Source of the DNA: Cerasicoccus maritimus
GTDB lineage: Bacteria; Verrucomicrobiota; Verrucomicrobiia; Opitutales; Cerasicoccaceae
Length of the DNA stretch: 64,000 nucleotides
NCBI GenBank assembly: GCA_031296935.1
Contig: JAVDPD010000003.1
Location: forward strand, 1 to 64,000
Direction: 5' to 3'
The notes beneath the pieces were generated by a model. That model searched no databases, had not been told where the DNA came from, and saw only the letters and a program-made list of their open reading frames with translations. Position numbers and translations under genes: made by a program. Each line of letters starts with the position of its first letter. The first letter of the stretch is position 1. This document shows, piece by piece, positions 27,115-35,748 of this stretch.

Positions 27115-27855
27115 ATGCAATCGACAAGTAAATTTTTGACCTTTGAAGATAGCGGTTTTGTTTTCGGGATCGATATCGATTACGTCACCTTGATTGAGCG
27201 TTGCGATGCTGATCGCGGGATGGAGCGGAGCCTGGTGAATCCCTATTTTGAAGGACGCTCTGGCGCTTTTGAATTGGTGATCCAGCTCGGGTCCAAGCAG
27301 GTAAAGCTGCCTACCGGCAAAGTGCGGGAGGTAATTGAAAACATTTCGGTACACCCGATCCCAGTGTTTACGCCCAATAGTGCGATGCAGTGCGGTCATG
27401 CGTTTTTCTCAGGGAAAAGCATGGTGTATGTCGTCGATGTTGAATCGCTTATTCGGCATGCTGGCGTAGAGGAGCGACACGAGTCAGATGAGGAGCCGGA
27501 GCTGGTCTTCGAAGTCGATCTTTCACGAATCAATACGATGAATCCTCGCTGGCTGACCGATCTGCTAACCATTGCCGACGCTCGCTCATACTGTGGAACG
27601 TTGGAGGTCGTGCAGGGTGATGAACGTATTGGAGATATCCACCTGAAAGAAGGGCTAGCGATTAAGTCTGCCTGTGGCGACCTCACCGGAGCGGACGCGC
27701 TCTCCGCTTTAAGTAATTGCTGCGCGGTGCAACTGCTGTGGCGTCATGGTAAGCTGCCCGATATGTTGGATAGCGGCGAACCAATCTATCACACACTCAC
27801 TGAACTACACGAAATACTGAATCATGAAAGCACTCGAAATAGTCTTCCTGCGTAA
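27115..27855 (+). CDS. CheW-like protein fused to DUF4388
   Basis: A 246-residue protein. The N-terminal part (about 1-125) has a CheW-like strand pattern ('FLTFEDSGFVFGIDIDYVTLIE', 'MVYVVDVESLI'). After an acidic linker, residues 135-235 look like a DUF4388 domain ('RSYCGTLEVVQGDERIGDIHLKEGLAIKSACG'), similar to that in the first gene of this operon. DUF4388 occurs in bacterial signalling proteins, and its ligand is not established. It starts 12 bases after the kinase gene, and its last 32 bases overlap the next CheW gene. It probably tethers a DUF4388 partner or signal to the array, which is inference. Confidence 0.7.
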   Translation: MQSTSKFLTFEDSGFVFGIDIDYVTLIERCDADRGMERSLVNPYFEGRSGAFELVIQLGSKQVKLPTGKVREVIENISVHPIPVFTPNSAMQCGHAFFSGKSMVYVVDVESLIRHAGVEERHESDEEPELVFEVDLSRINTMNPRWLTDLLTIADARSYCGTLEVVQGDERIGDIHLKEGLAIKSACGDLTGADALSALSNCCAVQLLWRHGKLPDMLDSGEPIYHTLTELHEILNHESTRNSLPA

Positions 27856-28195
27856 CGGCCAACACTACTCGGTAGAAGCGTCTCAGATTGATAGCATCCA
27901 GGCTTTTGATTCGTTGCACCCGATTCCGGGCTCACCCGTCGAAGTGTTGGGGCTTCACCAAACCGCAGGTAAGTCCTACGCGGTTTTAGATCCTGAGTTA
28001 CTTGCGCAGGCAAGCCGAGAAGGAGCGACGGTGAATGGTCAGTTGGAAGTGCTGCTGTTGCTTAAAACCAACGGAGCTTACAACTTTTCAATCGCTTGCG
28101 ATGAAGTGATCGGTTTCGGTTCGCCGGACGGCCAAGCGACAATTGCCTTGGACTCGTATTTGGATAATCTAGCTCGCGATGCTTACGCAAAGTAG
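27824..28195 (+). CDS. CheW-like protein, last gene of chemosensory operon
   Basis: A 123-residue CheW-like domain: 'LEIVFLRNGQHYSVEASQIDSIQAF', 'HPIPGSPVEVLGLHQTAGKSYAVLDPELL', and 'YNFSIACDEVIGFG'. It is slightly shorter than classical CheW (about 150). Its ATG is inside the preceding gene (32-base overlap), indicating translational coupling. As the third CheW-type protein encoded here, it may set a specific array geometry or compete with the other two. No further chemotaxis gene follows. Confidence 0.8.
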   Translation: MKALEIVFLRNGQHYSVEASQIDSIQAFDSLHPIPGSPVEVLGLHQTAGKSYAVLDPELLAQASREGATVNGQLEVLLLLKTNGAYNFSIACDEVIGFGSPDGQATIALDSYLDNLARDAYAK

Positions 28196-28278
28196 GCGTT
28201 GTGTTGAAGCACATGCGACTTGCCCGCTCGCGTGCGCTTTACGTTGAAACCGCTTAGCTACACGCGATCAACTGGCAA

Positions 28279-28294
28279 CTTCATGTTATCTCTA
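28279..28294 (-). repeat. 16-bp recurrent motif, copy B
   Basis: Exact minus-strand copy of TAGAGATAACATGAAG. It lies 84 bases after the last chemosensory gene, in the convergent gap before the GH16 gene. Confidence 0.7.
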
Positions 28295-28410
28295 ACGACC
28301 TGCAGCCAAGTTACACATAATGAATCCCGTGGCGGGCGCTGATTTTGATGATCTTAGTCAACTCAGGTGAATTGCCGTGGGAAAGCACTTGGGCGCATTC
28401 GGTGCAGTAG

Positions 28411-31400
28411 TTAATTACTTAGCATGATGTAATCGATGCGCAGGGAGCCTTGGTCATCTGTATCCACGTGCTTACGCCAGATACGAATCGTGTCGCTGCC
28501 ATCACCTTTGAGTGTGATGTTTATGGCATCGGTTTCGATAAAGTCTGTCCAAGAGTTTGATTGGCTAAACCCATAGTTGATAACCGTGCCATTGACTTCA
28601 ACGGCCTTGGTGACTGTCCCGCCACTAAAGGTGGCGTAGCTGATGGTCAGCGAGGCGGGACCAGCGGGTACTGAGTCAGGCAAGTAAAATTCCACCCCGG
28701 CAAAGGCCTGGTTCAGCCCGTCCACGAAAGCGCCCTCGTCGGCATTCACGTTATTGCTGATCGTAGCATTGCCCAATAAGACACTGTATGCATCGCCGGT
28801 TGGAGCATTGATTGCTTCCGCTTGAATTTTGAGATCCAGCGGTGCAGAGCCACCGGGCATTTGCACATCGAGCACATCAAATTTCACGACGCCGCCTGCG
28901 TCATTGCCCAAGCGACCAATCCAAATGGTGTTTGCACCCGCATTGAGCGGAATGGTGGCGGTGGCCACGCCTGTGAAGCTGGCATTGTCACCATCGAATG
29001 TAAGCGAGGCGACCGTGGTTCCATTCACTACAACTGAGCGGTTGGTGGTGACACCGGAGCTATCGTAGGCGTAAGTTAAACGAATCGTGGCGTCACCTGT
29101 GGCGGTAGCGTTTACGGTCCACTCGACAGCGGAATTCACGCTCCAGAGGCCATTGACAAACTGACCACTGGAGGCGCTGGCGTCACCCCCAACAAAAGCG
29201 CTGCCCGCGAGTGTCGCGTCCTCCGCTTCAAGAGAAATGGTTTCGCCAGTGCTCACCTCCGATGCGAGTGCAATCCAGTCGATCCGAACTTCCTCATTGG
29301 AGCTGCCATCGGAAATGATTTGAATGCTGTTCGCGTAAACTGGGTCGCCGTTGGTATCCACCGAGTCCGCGACCATGAAGTCTGCGGGAATATCAACGAT
29401 GATGTAGCGATAATAATTTCGCTCGTAGCCTTTGTCGAAGAGTGTGTCGTCGGGCTCAAGTGCGAGCTTAAGATCAGCGGAATCCTCCTGTACGATGTTG
29501 TCGTTTACGCTGACTTTGAGGAATGGCGTGTTCGCGCCGTTGTCGACGACCGAGTAACGGATCAGCAGCTGGGCGTCACCGCCATCCCAGCCAGGCATTT
29601 CGTCAAATTCAACCGTGCCTGCATTGTTAAAACCGACCAGGTATTCGCCACCGTTGGAGATGTTGCCTGTTACCGTGGCATCCTCCGCTTCGCGACATTC
29701 GATCACGTTACCCAGGTATTGGAATAGCAATCCATCGAAGTAAGTATCCAAGCTGATGTTAGTCGTATTTCCATCCACTGTCGCTTGTGCAGTACTGTTA
29801 TTCACGCTTTGCACGTTCATGACGGTGGGGCCGAAGATACCAACTGGAGTCGGCAAGGCATGATGGCGAATTTTACCTGTGGCAGTTTCCGTGCTGGCGT
29901 CGATGGTGATTTTGCCAAGCGCATCGTGATCCGCAGAAACCAGGAGCGTAGTGCGCGCCTTGCCATTCTCGATACTAGTTGGATAGTTGATCGCAGGGTT
30001 GCCCGCATCGACCGACACCGCGTAGTAGCCATCCGCAGTTGGCGATACGGTGTACTCCACCCATTCCCGGCCTGAGAAAGAGTGGATGTAATAATCGCTG
30101 CCGCCAAAGTCAGCGATGTCGATTGCCGGCGTATGCGCCTCGCGCTCAGCCTGTGTAAATACAGCGTCTGGCCCGGAGTCATAGCGATCCATGAATGCAA
30201 CGCCCTGTCCTCCGTTGTCGTAATCTTCGGCGGCAATGAATGTTGAGTCGCCAATCGCATTCGGCTGGGCTGGAGATTGTTGCGCTTGCAGGCTTTTCAT
30301 TTCATACACGCGTACGCTGTCGACGATCATCTTCGTGTTCGCTGGGTCGCCTTGCGGGCCAAGCTCGTAAAGTGGCCCCACCCAATTATCCTGCGATGCA
30401 TAGTCCGGGTCGCGGACTTCGATGGAAAGAATTAAATGCTCTAGCGCCTGGCTAACAGCCTTCTCATCGGCTGCTGCAAAGTTGGTTTTTGTCAGCCCGC
30501 TCTTGGGGTAAGTATAGGAAATGAGGGTCGCATCGTTGGCGTTCTTTTCCGTGCTCAACCAGCTCTCGTTGAAGTCGGGTGTTGCGGGGTCATCCTCTCG
30601 CGGAATGCTCAGGACCTCTTCACCATCGAAGTAGAGTGTGTAGCCCGCGGGTGTCCACAGCAGTCCATAGGTGTGGAATGCGCCATCGACTAACGAATTG
30701 CCCTCGCCATTGGGCTGAAGCGTGGCCCAGATGGAATTCTGATTCGCGGAATAGCCATCCCAGTGAACGCCAAAGTTCAAGTCGTCAGAGATGTCGTATA
30801 TTTTCTTGTGCAGGGCGCTGTCATAGGAAGACGGCGATATGTTGAGGATCTCGCCCGTCGTCTTGTCGGCCAGATAGTTGAAGCCGTTGACATGATTCAC
30901 TTCATCAAAGGGCTGCGCATCATCGGTCCAATAGCCGCCAGCGCGACGTCCACGAATTTCAATCACATCCAATTCGGCACCAGCTTCCGGTGAATTCGGC
31001 GTGGCGTAAGGCATCATCCAAAAGGCTGCCGCGGTCCCACTGGCAATGTTCTCCCACTTAATGGTGGCCTCCCAGTAGCCATAGCTAGCATGGAATTTTT
31101 CCTTTGAAGTCAGGACGCCATTACGGAGCTCGCCATTGGGATCGCGAGCCGTGGATTCATCACGGTAAGCAGAGAGCACCACCGTGCCGTCCGCCATTAC
31201 CTGGACAGCTTCGGGATGCGGAAAAGAGCCACGCTTCGATGCAGGGCTGGACTGCTCACGTTCTTCTGCGGTCCAATAATACGAGTCGAGAATCGGGTCG
31301 CCGTTTTCGTTTGTCAGGTCAAATTCGTCTTCGAAGACCAAGTCAAAATCGGTGAAGGACAAGTCACTGGGAAACGCCTCTTCGGCGGTGAGTTGTTCCT

Positions 31401-31479
31401 GAGTTTGCGCGACACCATAGTTCGCGAAAGAGAACAGTGCGACAGCAGAGAGCCCCACGGGGATCGAGCGTTTAGACAT
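28411..31479 (-). CDS. secreted GH16-family glycoside hydrolase with four CBM-like modules
   Basis: A 1022-residue secreted enzyme. A signal peptide (1-24, 'VALFSFANYGVAQ') precedes a GH16 catalytic domain (about 42-410) with the active-site motif ExDxxE as Glu169-Leu-Asp171-Val-Ile-Glu174 (nucleophile and acid/base). GH16 enzymes cut beta-1,3/1,4-glucans or galactans such as laminarin, agar, porphyran and carrageenan, and the sequence does not decide which. Four beta-sandwich modules of CBM6/CBM35 type follow, starting near 414, 593 ('ECREAEDATVTG'), 749 ('ISLEAEDATLAG') and 883 ('KIQAEAINAPTG'). ATG at 31479 is chosen because the signal peptide starts there. The gene is isolated: no sulfatase or transporter is adjacent. 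Confidence 0.93.
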   Translation of the reverse strand: MSKRSIPVGLSAVALFSFANYGVAQTQEQLTAEEAFPSDLSFTDFDLVFEDEFDLTNENGDPILDSYYWTAEEREQSSPASKRGSFPHPEAVQVMADGTVVLSAYRDESTARDPNGELRNGVLTSKEKFHASYGYWEATIKWENIASGTAAAFWMMPYATPNSPEAGAELDVIEIRGRRAGGYWTDDAQPFDEVNHVNGFNYLADKTTGEILNISPSSYDSALHKKIYDISDDLNFGVHWDGYSANQNSIWATLQPNGEGNSLVDGAFHTYGLLWTPAGYTLYFDGEEVLSIPREDDPATPDFNESWLSTEKNANDATLISYTYPKSGLTKTNFAAADEKAVSQALEHLILSIEVRDPDYASQDNWVGPLYELGPQGDPANTKMIVDSVRVYEMKSLQAQQSPAQPNAIGDSTFIAAEDYDNGGQGVAFMDRYDSGPDAVFTQAEREAHTPAIDIADFGGSDYYIHSFSGREWVEYTVSPTADGYYAVSVDAGNPAINYPTSIENGKARTTLLVSADHDALGKITIDASTETATGKIRHHALPTPVGIFGPTVMNVQSVNNSTAQATVDGNTTNISLDTYFDGLLFQYLGNVIECREAEDATVTGNISNGGEYLVGFNNAGTVEFDEMPGWDGGDAQLLIRYSVVDNGANTPFLKVSVNDNIVQEDSADLKLALEPDDTLFDKGYERNYYRYIIVDIPADFMVADSVDTNGDPVYANSIQIISDGSSNEEVRIDWIALASEVSTGETISLEAEDATLAGSAFVGGDASASSGQFVNGLWSVNSAVEWTVNATATGDATIRLTYAYDSSGVTTNRSVVVNGTTVASLTFDGDNASFTGVATATIPLNAGANTIWIGRLGNDAGGVVKFDVLDVQMPGGSAPLDLKIQAEAINAPTGDAYSVLLGNATISNNVNADEGAFVDGLNQAFAGVEFYLPDSVPAGPASLTISYATFSGGTVTKAVEVNGTVINYGFSQSNSWTDFIETDAINITLKGDGSDTIRIWRKHVDTDDQGSLRIDYIMLSN

Positions 31480-31977
31480 ATTTAAGCAGGGGTTGGGGAT
31501 TAACAAGGAGTAAGCAAAACGAGGATGAGCAACCGCTAGCGAAAATCAACGCAGTGGACGTGGAACATTATTCCTACTTCTGAATTGAAAGTAACTTTGC
31601 CACGCAAAGCTTATTCGTAGTCATGCTTGACGATTTCAACTTAGACGATTCCGCCTTAAGAGGGCGTCTAAAAAGTCTGATCGAGTCGGCGAGATGTATT
31701 CGAGAGGCAAAATTTCGGCTTCTGAAGTGAGGCGAAACAAGTTTCGTCGAGATGAAGAAATGATATTTTGGCCTCGGAGGCGCTCTCCGACGAAGACCAC
31801 TTGAGTTTTTAGACGCCCTCTAAGAAAAAGCGTAACCTACGGCGCATGCTCCGGCCGCAGGTAGCCGCTGCAATCTCTCACATCCAGCAGTTTCAGTCGA
31901 CGCAAGGCCTGTATATAGATGATGTTTCGCCCTCGCTCAAACCAAGCGTTACCGATAATCTACACCCGTTGCAAAGC
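31480..31977. other. 498-base intergenic region carrying a MITE-like element
   Basis: Between the divergently placed GH16 start and the 3' end of the DeoR gene. Apart from the inverted-repeat element at 31659-31821, I see no gene. The stretch 31480-31620 should hold the GH16 promoter, but no strong -35/-10 pair was found. Confidence 0.6.
31659..31821. mobile_element. MITE-like element, 163 bp
   Basis: Perfect 16-bp terminal inverted repeats AGAGGGCGTCTAAAAA (31659-31674) and its complement (31806-31821), framed by TTA and TAA. The interior continues as an imperfect long hairpin (for example GAGGCAAAAT near 31700 against ATTTTGGCCTC near 31768). It has no coding capacity. Size and structure fit a non-autonomous element mobilised by a transposase elsewhere, but no such transposase ends are known to me from this window. 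Confidence 0.75.
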
Positions 31978-32745
31978 CTATGCATGTACAATATTCAAGC
32001 CAGCCTCGCGCATTTCATTTTCCACGAGCGAAACGCCGGTCGGCTTATCCGTGATGAGCGAGTCGATTCGTTTGATGCCGCATACGCGACACATGGCACG
32101 TTGGCCGATCTTACTTTGGTCTGCCAGAATCAGGGTGCGGTCACTGCGCTCGATCATCTTGCGCTCGGTTTCCACAATGGCTTCCGAAGTATTGTAAAGC
32201 CCGTCCGCCGCGATGCCGCCGACGGAGAGAAATGCCCAGTTGGCGTAGTAAAAGCCGAGGCTGTGAAGAACGCCCGGGCCGGTCAACATGTTGGAGCCGT
32301 GCTGTACTTTCCCGCCGGTCAGGTAGATTTCCCAATCTGGAAAACGCGTGGAAGCATCGTCGAGATAGGCGGACAAGCGGAGGGAGTTCGTTACGATGCG
32401 CAGTGGCAAACGCGGCAGGTGAAAGCACATGTGATAGGTGGTCGTTCCGCCGTCGATAAACACCACATCGCCAGCCTGAATAAAGCGACATGCGCGCCGG
32501 GCAACGGCCGACTTTGCGTCAGAATGTTGAACCTCGCGCAAATTGAAGGGGACATTTCCCTCGCGATTCGCGACCCGAATGCCGCCGCGAATGCGCTCAA
32601 TGGCGCCGCTGTCCGCCAGTTCATCGAAGTCACGGCGAATGGTGGCGCGGCTGGATTGGGTAGCTTCCATCGCCCTGTCCTGGTAGAGTAAGCCTAGTTC
32701 ACTGGCCAAATTTAGCAGTCGCTGATGTCGCTCTCTTTTTTTCAT
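31978..32745 (-). CDS. DeoR-family transcriptional regulator
   Basis: A 255-residue DeoR-type repressor. The N-terminal winged helix-turn-helix reads 'EATQSSRATIRRDFDELADSGAIERIRGG' in two consecutive pieces, with the family's 'TIRRD' recognition helix. The C-terminal sugar-phosphate sensor domain has 'GDVVFIDGGTTTYHM', 'IVTNSLRLSAYL', 'YLTGGKV' and 'LADQSKIGQRA'. DeoR proteins repress sugar operons until a phosphorylated intermediate binds. It is divergent from the sugar operon at 32853, which it very likely controls through the 107-base gap. Confidence 0.93.
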   Translation of the reverse strand: MKKRERHQRLLNLASELGLLYQDRAMEATQSSRATIRRDFDELADSGAIERIRGGIRVANREGNVPFNLREVQHSDAKSAVARRACRFIQAGDVVFIDGGTTTYHMCFHLPRLPLRIVTNSLRLSAYLDDASTRFPDWEIYLTGGKVQHGSNMLTGPGVLHSLGFYYANWAFLSVGGIAADGLYNTSEAIVETERKMIERSDRTLILADQSKIGQRAMCRVCGIKRIDSLITDKPTGVSLVENEMREAGLNIVHA

Positions 32746-32852
32746 TTTGAGCCATATATGACGCCATGAGTCAGGGTTGTGAATGAAAATCGCTCAATAA
32801 AGATTCAAATCGGCTCCATCTCCTGCCCGGTTTCTGGTGAAATGTAGGCATC
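32746..32852. promoter_or_regulatory. divergent control region of deoR-type gene and sugar operon
   Basis: A 107-base gap between two divergent genes. A loose inverted repeat TGAAT...ATTCA (about 32780-32807) and several AAAATC/AAATC words could be operator half-sites, but I cannot define a convincing DeoR operator. Confidence 0.4.
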
Positions 32853-34520
32853 ATGAATCTTCAACTCGGCATCAAATCCGACCCCATCAATTACCGCTAC
32901 TCCTTCCCTTGGTTGTTTCGTCTGATGGCGGACACCGGCGTCACTTCGCTGCAACTGGGCTCATTCTTCGAGATGTATCAGTTGCCGGATTCTTGGTTTA
33001 TCGATTTGCGGAGGCAGGCGGCGGATCACGGCGTATCGATCGACAGCTGCTTCACCGCACATCGCGAGCTGGGCGGCTTTTTCCGAGAAGATCCGCAATG
33101 GGCTCCCGTTGCCCGCCGCAACTACGAACGCTACATTGAAATTGCCTCGCTGCTGGGAGCACCCGCAGTTGGCTCGAATCCTGGTGCCGTCGTTCGGGAT
33201 TTGATAGGCGCAAAGGAGCAGGGGCTTCGCTGTTATTTGGACCACATGAAAGAGCTGATGCACTACGCGCATGCTCGCGGGATTCAGTGGCTGACGATTG
33301 AGCCAATGTCCTGCCTCGCGGAGCCGCCGACCCTGCCAACGGAGATGCAATCCATGGCCGAGGACCTCGTCGCCTACCACCGGGCAAACCCGGATACCAC
33401 GGCCAGCATCGGGTACTGCAGCGACATTTCCCACGGCTACTGGAGCGCCGATCGCTCTGAGTGCGTGAGCCACATTGATTTGTTTAAAGCGTCGCTGCCG
33501 TGGCTCTATGAAGTGCACCTGAAAAACACTGATGAGAACTACGGTTCGACCTTTGGCTTCGAGCCGGCCAATTTGGCTAAGGGCATCATCGATGTCGCGA
33601 CGTTCCGCCAAATCATCGATGAAAATGCCGAGGTGATTCCCGTAGATACATTGCACTGTTATCTGGAAATTGGCGGGCCTAAGCTGGGCCGCGATTATTC
33701 GGATTTCCAGCTCGAGCAACAGCTTCGCGAGTCGCTGAGTTACCTGCAGGAAAACTTCATGCAGGAGTCCGCGCCGACGGAATCCATTGTGGAGCGCACG
33801 CCGGTTTCGGTCACGGACTTTGACGAAAAAGTTTTGGTCTCGCCTTCGATGATGTGCGTCGACCAGTTCAACTTTGAGTATGATCTGCGCCGCGTGGAAG
33901 TGCTGGGCGTGGATATGCTGCACATGGACATCATGGATGGCCACTACGTGCCGAACATGCCGATGGGCTTGGCGATGGTCACCGAGCTGTCGAAGAAAAC
34001 CGCGCTGCCGATCGATGTGCATTTGATGGTGCAGGACAACGATTTTTTCATCCAGCAGTTGGCAGGTTTGAACGTGCATCAGATTTCGATTCACGCTGAG
34101 TCGAGCCGTCATCTGGACCGTTCGCTGGAGGCCATCCGCAACCAAGGTGCGAAGGCCGGCATGGCGATCAACCCCGCCACGCCTCTGGAGACGCTGGAGT
34201 ATGCGCTGGAGCGTTTGGACTACGTCCTCATCATGACCGTGAATCCGGGATTTGCCGGGCAGAAATTGACTCCGGCCTCGCTGCGCAAAATCGCGGACTG
34301 CCGTCGCTATCTGGATGCCCGTGGTTACGGTCATCTGCCAATTCAAGTCGATGGCAATGTTTCCTTTGCCAACATTCCCGGTATGGTGGCGGCGGGTGCT
34401 ACGAATCTCGTGGCGGGCACGAGCAGCATCTTCAACCGCGAAGCAAGTTGGAAAGAGAACCTGGCGAAGCTCAACGCCGCGATTGTCGCAGGCCAGCAGT
34501 CTCAGTTGGTCACCGCCTAA
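32853..34520 (+). CDS. fusion: TIM-barrel sugar isomerase + AlsE/Rpe-type ketose-phosphate 3-epimerase
   Basis: A 555-residue two-domain protein. Residues 1-295 are a xylose-isomerase-like (AP_endonuc_2) TIM barrel: 'GVTSLQLGSFFEMYQ', 'WLTIEPMSC', 'GYCSDISHGYW', 'VHLKNTDENYG'. Residues 325-545 are a ribulose-phosphate/allulose-6-phosphate 3-epimerase. 'VSPSMMCVDQ', 'MDIMDGHYVPN', 'IDVHLMV', 'MTVNPGFAGQ' and 'IQVDGNVS' hold the metal- and phosphate-binding residues. 'SPSMMCVD' is closer to AlsE than to Rpe in my reading. The two activities probably act in sequence on one sugar or its phosphate. It is the first gene of the DeoR-controlled operon. A fused isomerase-epimerase of this kind is not one I know as characterised. 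Confidence 0.85.
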   Translation: MNLQLGIKSDPINYRYSFPWLFRLMADTGVTSLQLGSFFEMYQLPDSWFIDLRRQAADHGVSIDSCFTAHRELGGFFREDPQWAPVARRNYERYIEIASLLGAPAVGSNPGAVVRDLIGAKEQGLRCYLDHMKELMHYAHARGIQWLTIEPMSCLAEPPTLPTEMQSMAEDLVAYHRANPDTTASIGYCSDISHGYWSADRSECVSHIDLFKASLPWLYEVHLKNTDENYGSTFGFEPANLAKGIIDVATFRQIIDENAEVIPVDTLHCYLEIGGPKLGRDYSDFQLEQQLRESLSYLQENFMQESAPTESIVERTPVSVTDFDEKVLVSPSMMCVDQFNFEYDLRRVEVLGVDMLHMDIMDGHYVPNMPMGLAMVTELSKKTALPIDVHLMVQDNDFFIQQLAGLNVHQISIHAESSRHLDRSLEAIRNQGAKAGMAINPATPLETLEYALERLDYVLIMTVNPGFAGQKLTPASLRKIADCRRYLDARGYGHLPIQVDGNVSFANIPGMVAAGATNLVAGTSSIFNREASWKENLAKLNAAIVAGQQSQLVTA

Positions 34521-34579
34521 GTGGGATTACCGCCAGAATTTTTTAGCAAGCCGCGCCTGCGGCCATCATTGAAACCCAA

Positions 34580-35683
34580 ATGAAGAATCTTGTTTATTAT
34601 CTGGATAGACCAGGCGGTAGCTTTACGCCGGTGGAAGAATCCATTACGGATCCGGGCAAAGGCGAAATACGCATCCGCATTCGCCGAACCTCGGTCTGTC
34701 AGTCAGACGTGGTGATCTACAATGTCGGCTTGCCGCGCATCAAGCAATGGCCCGCGGTTATCCTGCATGAAGTCAGTGCGACCGTGAAAGCGGTAGGTGA
34801 GGGCGTGACCAAGTTTGCGCCGGGCGACTTGGTCGGCATCGGGTGCGATATCCCTTGTGGCGACCGCGACTGCATTTACTGCGGCGACCACGGCTCGGGC
34901 GACTGGACTTATTGCCCAAACACGCAGGCGACGGGGCATGAGTTTCCCGGCTTTGCCCGCACGCATGCGATTTTACCGGACTGGTTTGTGGACCTCGGCC
35001 CGATCGTAAAATTTGATCCGTCAATCGATCCCGATCATGCTTGTCAGCTTGAACCGCTGGGCTGCGGCCTGGAGGGGATGACTCGCGTAAACAACTGCAT
35101 TGAGAACCGCATTGTCGTACTGATTGGCGCCGGTTCGCAGAGCACCTACGCTCTTCAGTGCGCACTGGCGATGAAGGCGCGCAAGGTGGTGTTGATCAAT
35201 CGCGGCATGGAGCGCCTGCAACGCGTGCTGCGTGACTTCGGAGACGAGCGCGTAGTCGGCGTTGCTTGGGACGAGGATGTGGTGAAGCACACTTTGGCGG
35301 AATGCCAACCGTTTAACGAGCCACACTTCGTGATGATGAACGCGCCGGCTGAGGCGGGCTATCGTTTGGCGACGGAGCTGCTCGGCTATGGCACGGTGCT
35401 GGATGCACATGCCGGCGTGAAAGGCGCCGGGGGGAAGCCGCGCATCGCGCACGAAGTCGACCTCAACAACGACATTCACTACAAGCTGCAATGCTACCAG
35501 GCCACGCACGGCTCCAGCATGCATGGCATTGGCTTGGCGCACGACATGATCAACGGGAAGAAGCTGCCCTTGCTCGACAAAATGACCAATGAGTCGGAAC
35601 GCTTCCACCACTCGCAAATCCTTGAAGCGATCCAGCGCGCAGCGGACAAGGACTCACTCAAGGTCATCATCAACTGGGACTAA
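34580..35683 (+). CDS. zinc-dependent MDR dehydrogenase (sugar/polyol)
   Basis: A 367-residue medium-chain dehydrogenase. The catalytic zinc region includes 'SVCQSDVVIYN' and 'ILHEVSATVK'. A Cys-rich lobe 'CDIPCGDRDCIYCGD' plus a later Cys forms an unusual structural-zinc loop. The Rossmann part has 'VVLIGAGSQSTYALQ'. Such enzymes oxidise polyols or reduce ketoses, often as phosphates (sorbose-1-phosphate reductase type). It follows the fusion gene after 59 bases on the same strand. Substrate unknown; the neighbours argue for a sugar or sugar alcohol whose ketose form is handled by the isomerase and epimerase. Confidence 0.8.
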   Translation: MKNLVYYLDRPGGSFTPVEESITDPGKGEIRIRIRRTSVCQSDVVIYNVGLPRIKQWPAVILHEVSATVKAVGEGVTKFAPGDLVGIGCDIPCGDRDCIYCGDHGSGDWTYCPNTQATGHEFPGFARTHAILPDWFVDLGPIVKFDPSIDPDHACQLEPLGCGLEGMTRVNNCIENRIVVLIGAGSQSTYALQCALAMKARKVVLINRGMERLQRVLRDFGDERVVGVAWDEDVVKHTLAECQPFNEPHFVMMNAPAEAGYRLATELLGYGTVLDAHAGVKGAGGKPRIAHEVDLNNDIHYKLQCYQATHGSSMHGIGLAHDMINGKKLPLLDKMTNESERFHHSQILEAIQRAADKDSLKVIINWD

Positions 35684-35748
35684 TTTGCCAGCGAAAGCAA
35701 AGGCCTCCCGTTGGAACATTATATTAACTCTGCAATACAAAGTTTAAG

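Noticed and set aside
32961..34346. A 461-residue minus-strand frame opposite the isomerase-epimerase fusion.
   Set aside because: Antisense shadow with a His/Arg/Gln-rich composition and no family signature, while the plus strand has two clear domains.
31562..35722. Shared TGGAACATTAT upstream of the GH16 gene and of the second dehydrogenase as a common operator.
   Set aside because: An 11-base match between two sites is expected by chance in 64 kb and the palindrome at the first site is not kept at the second.
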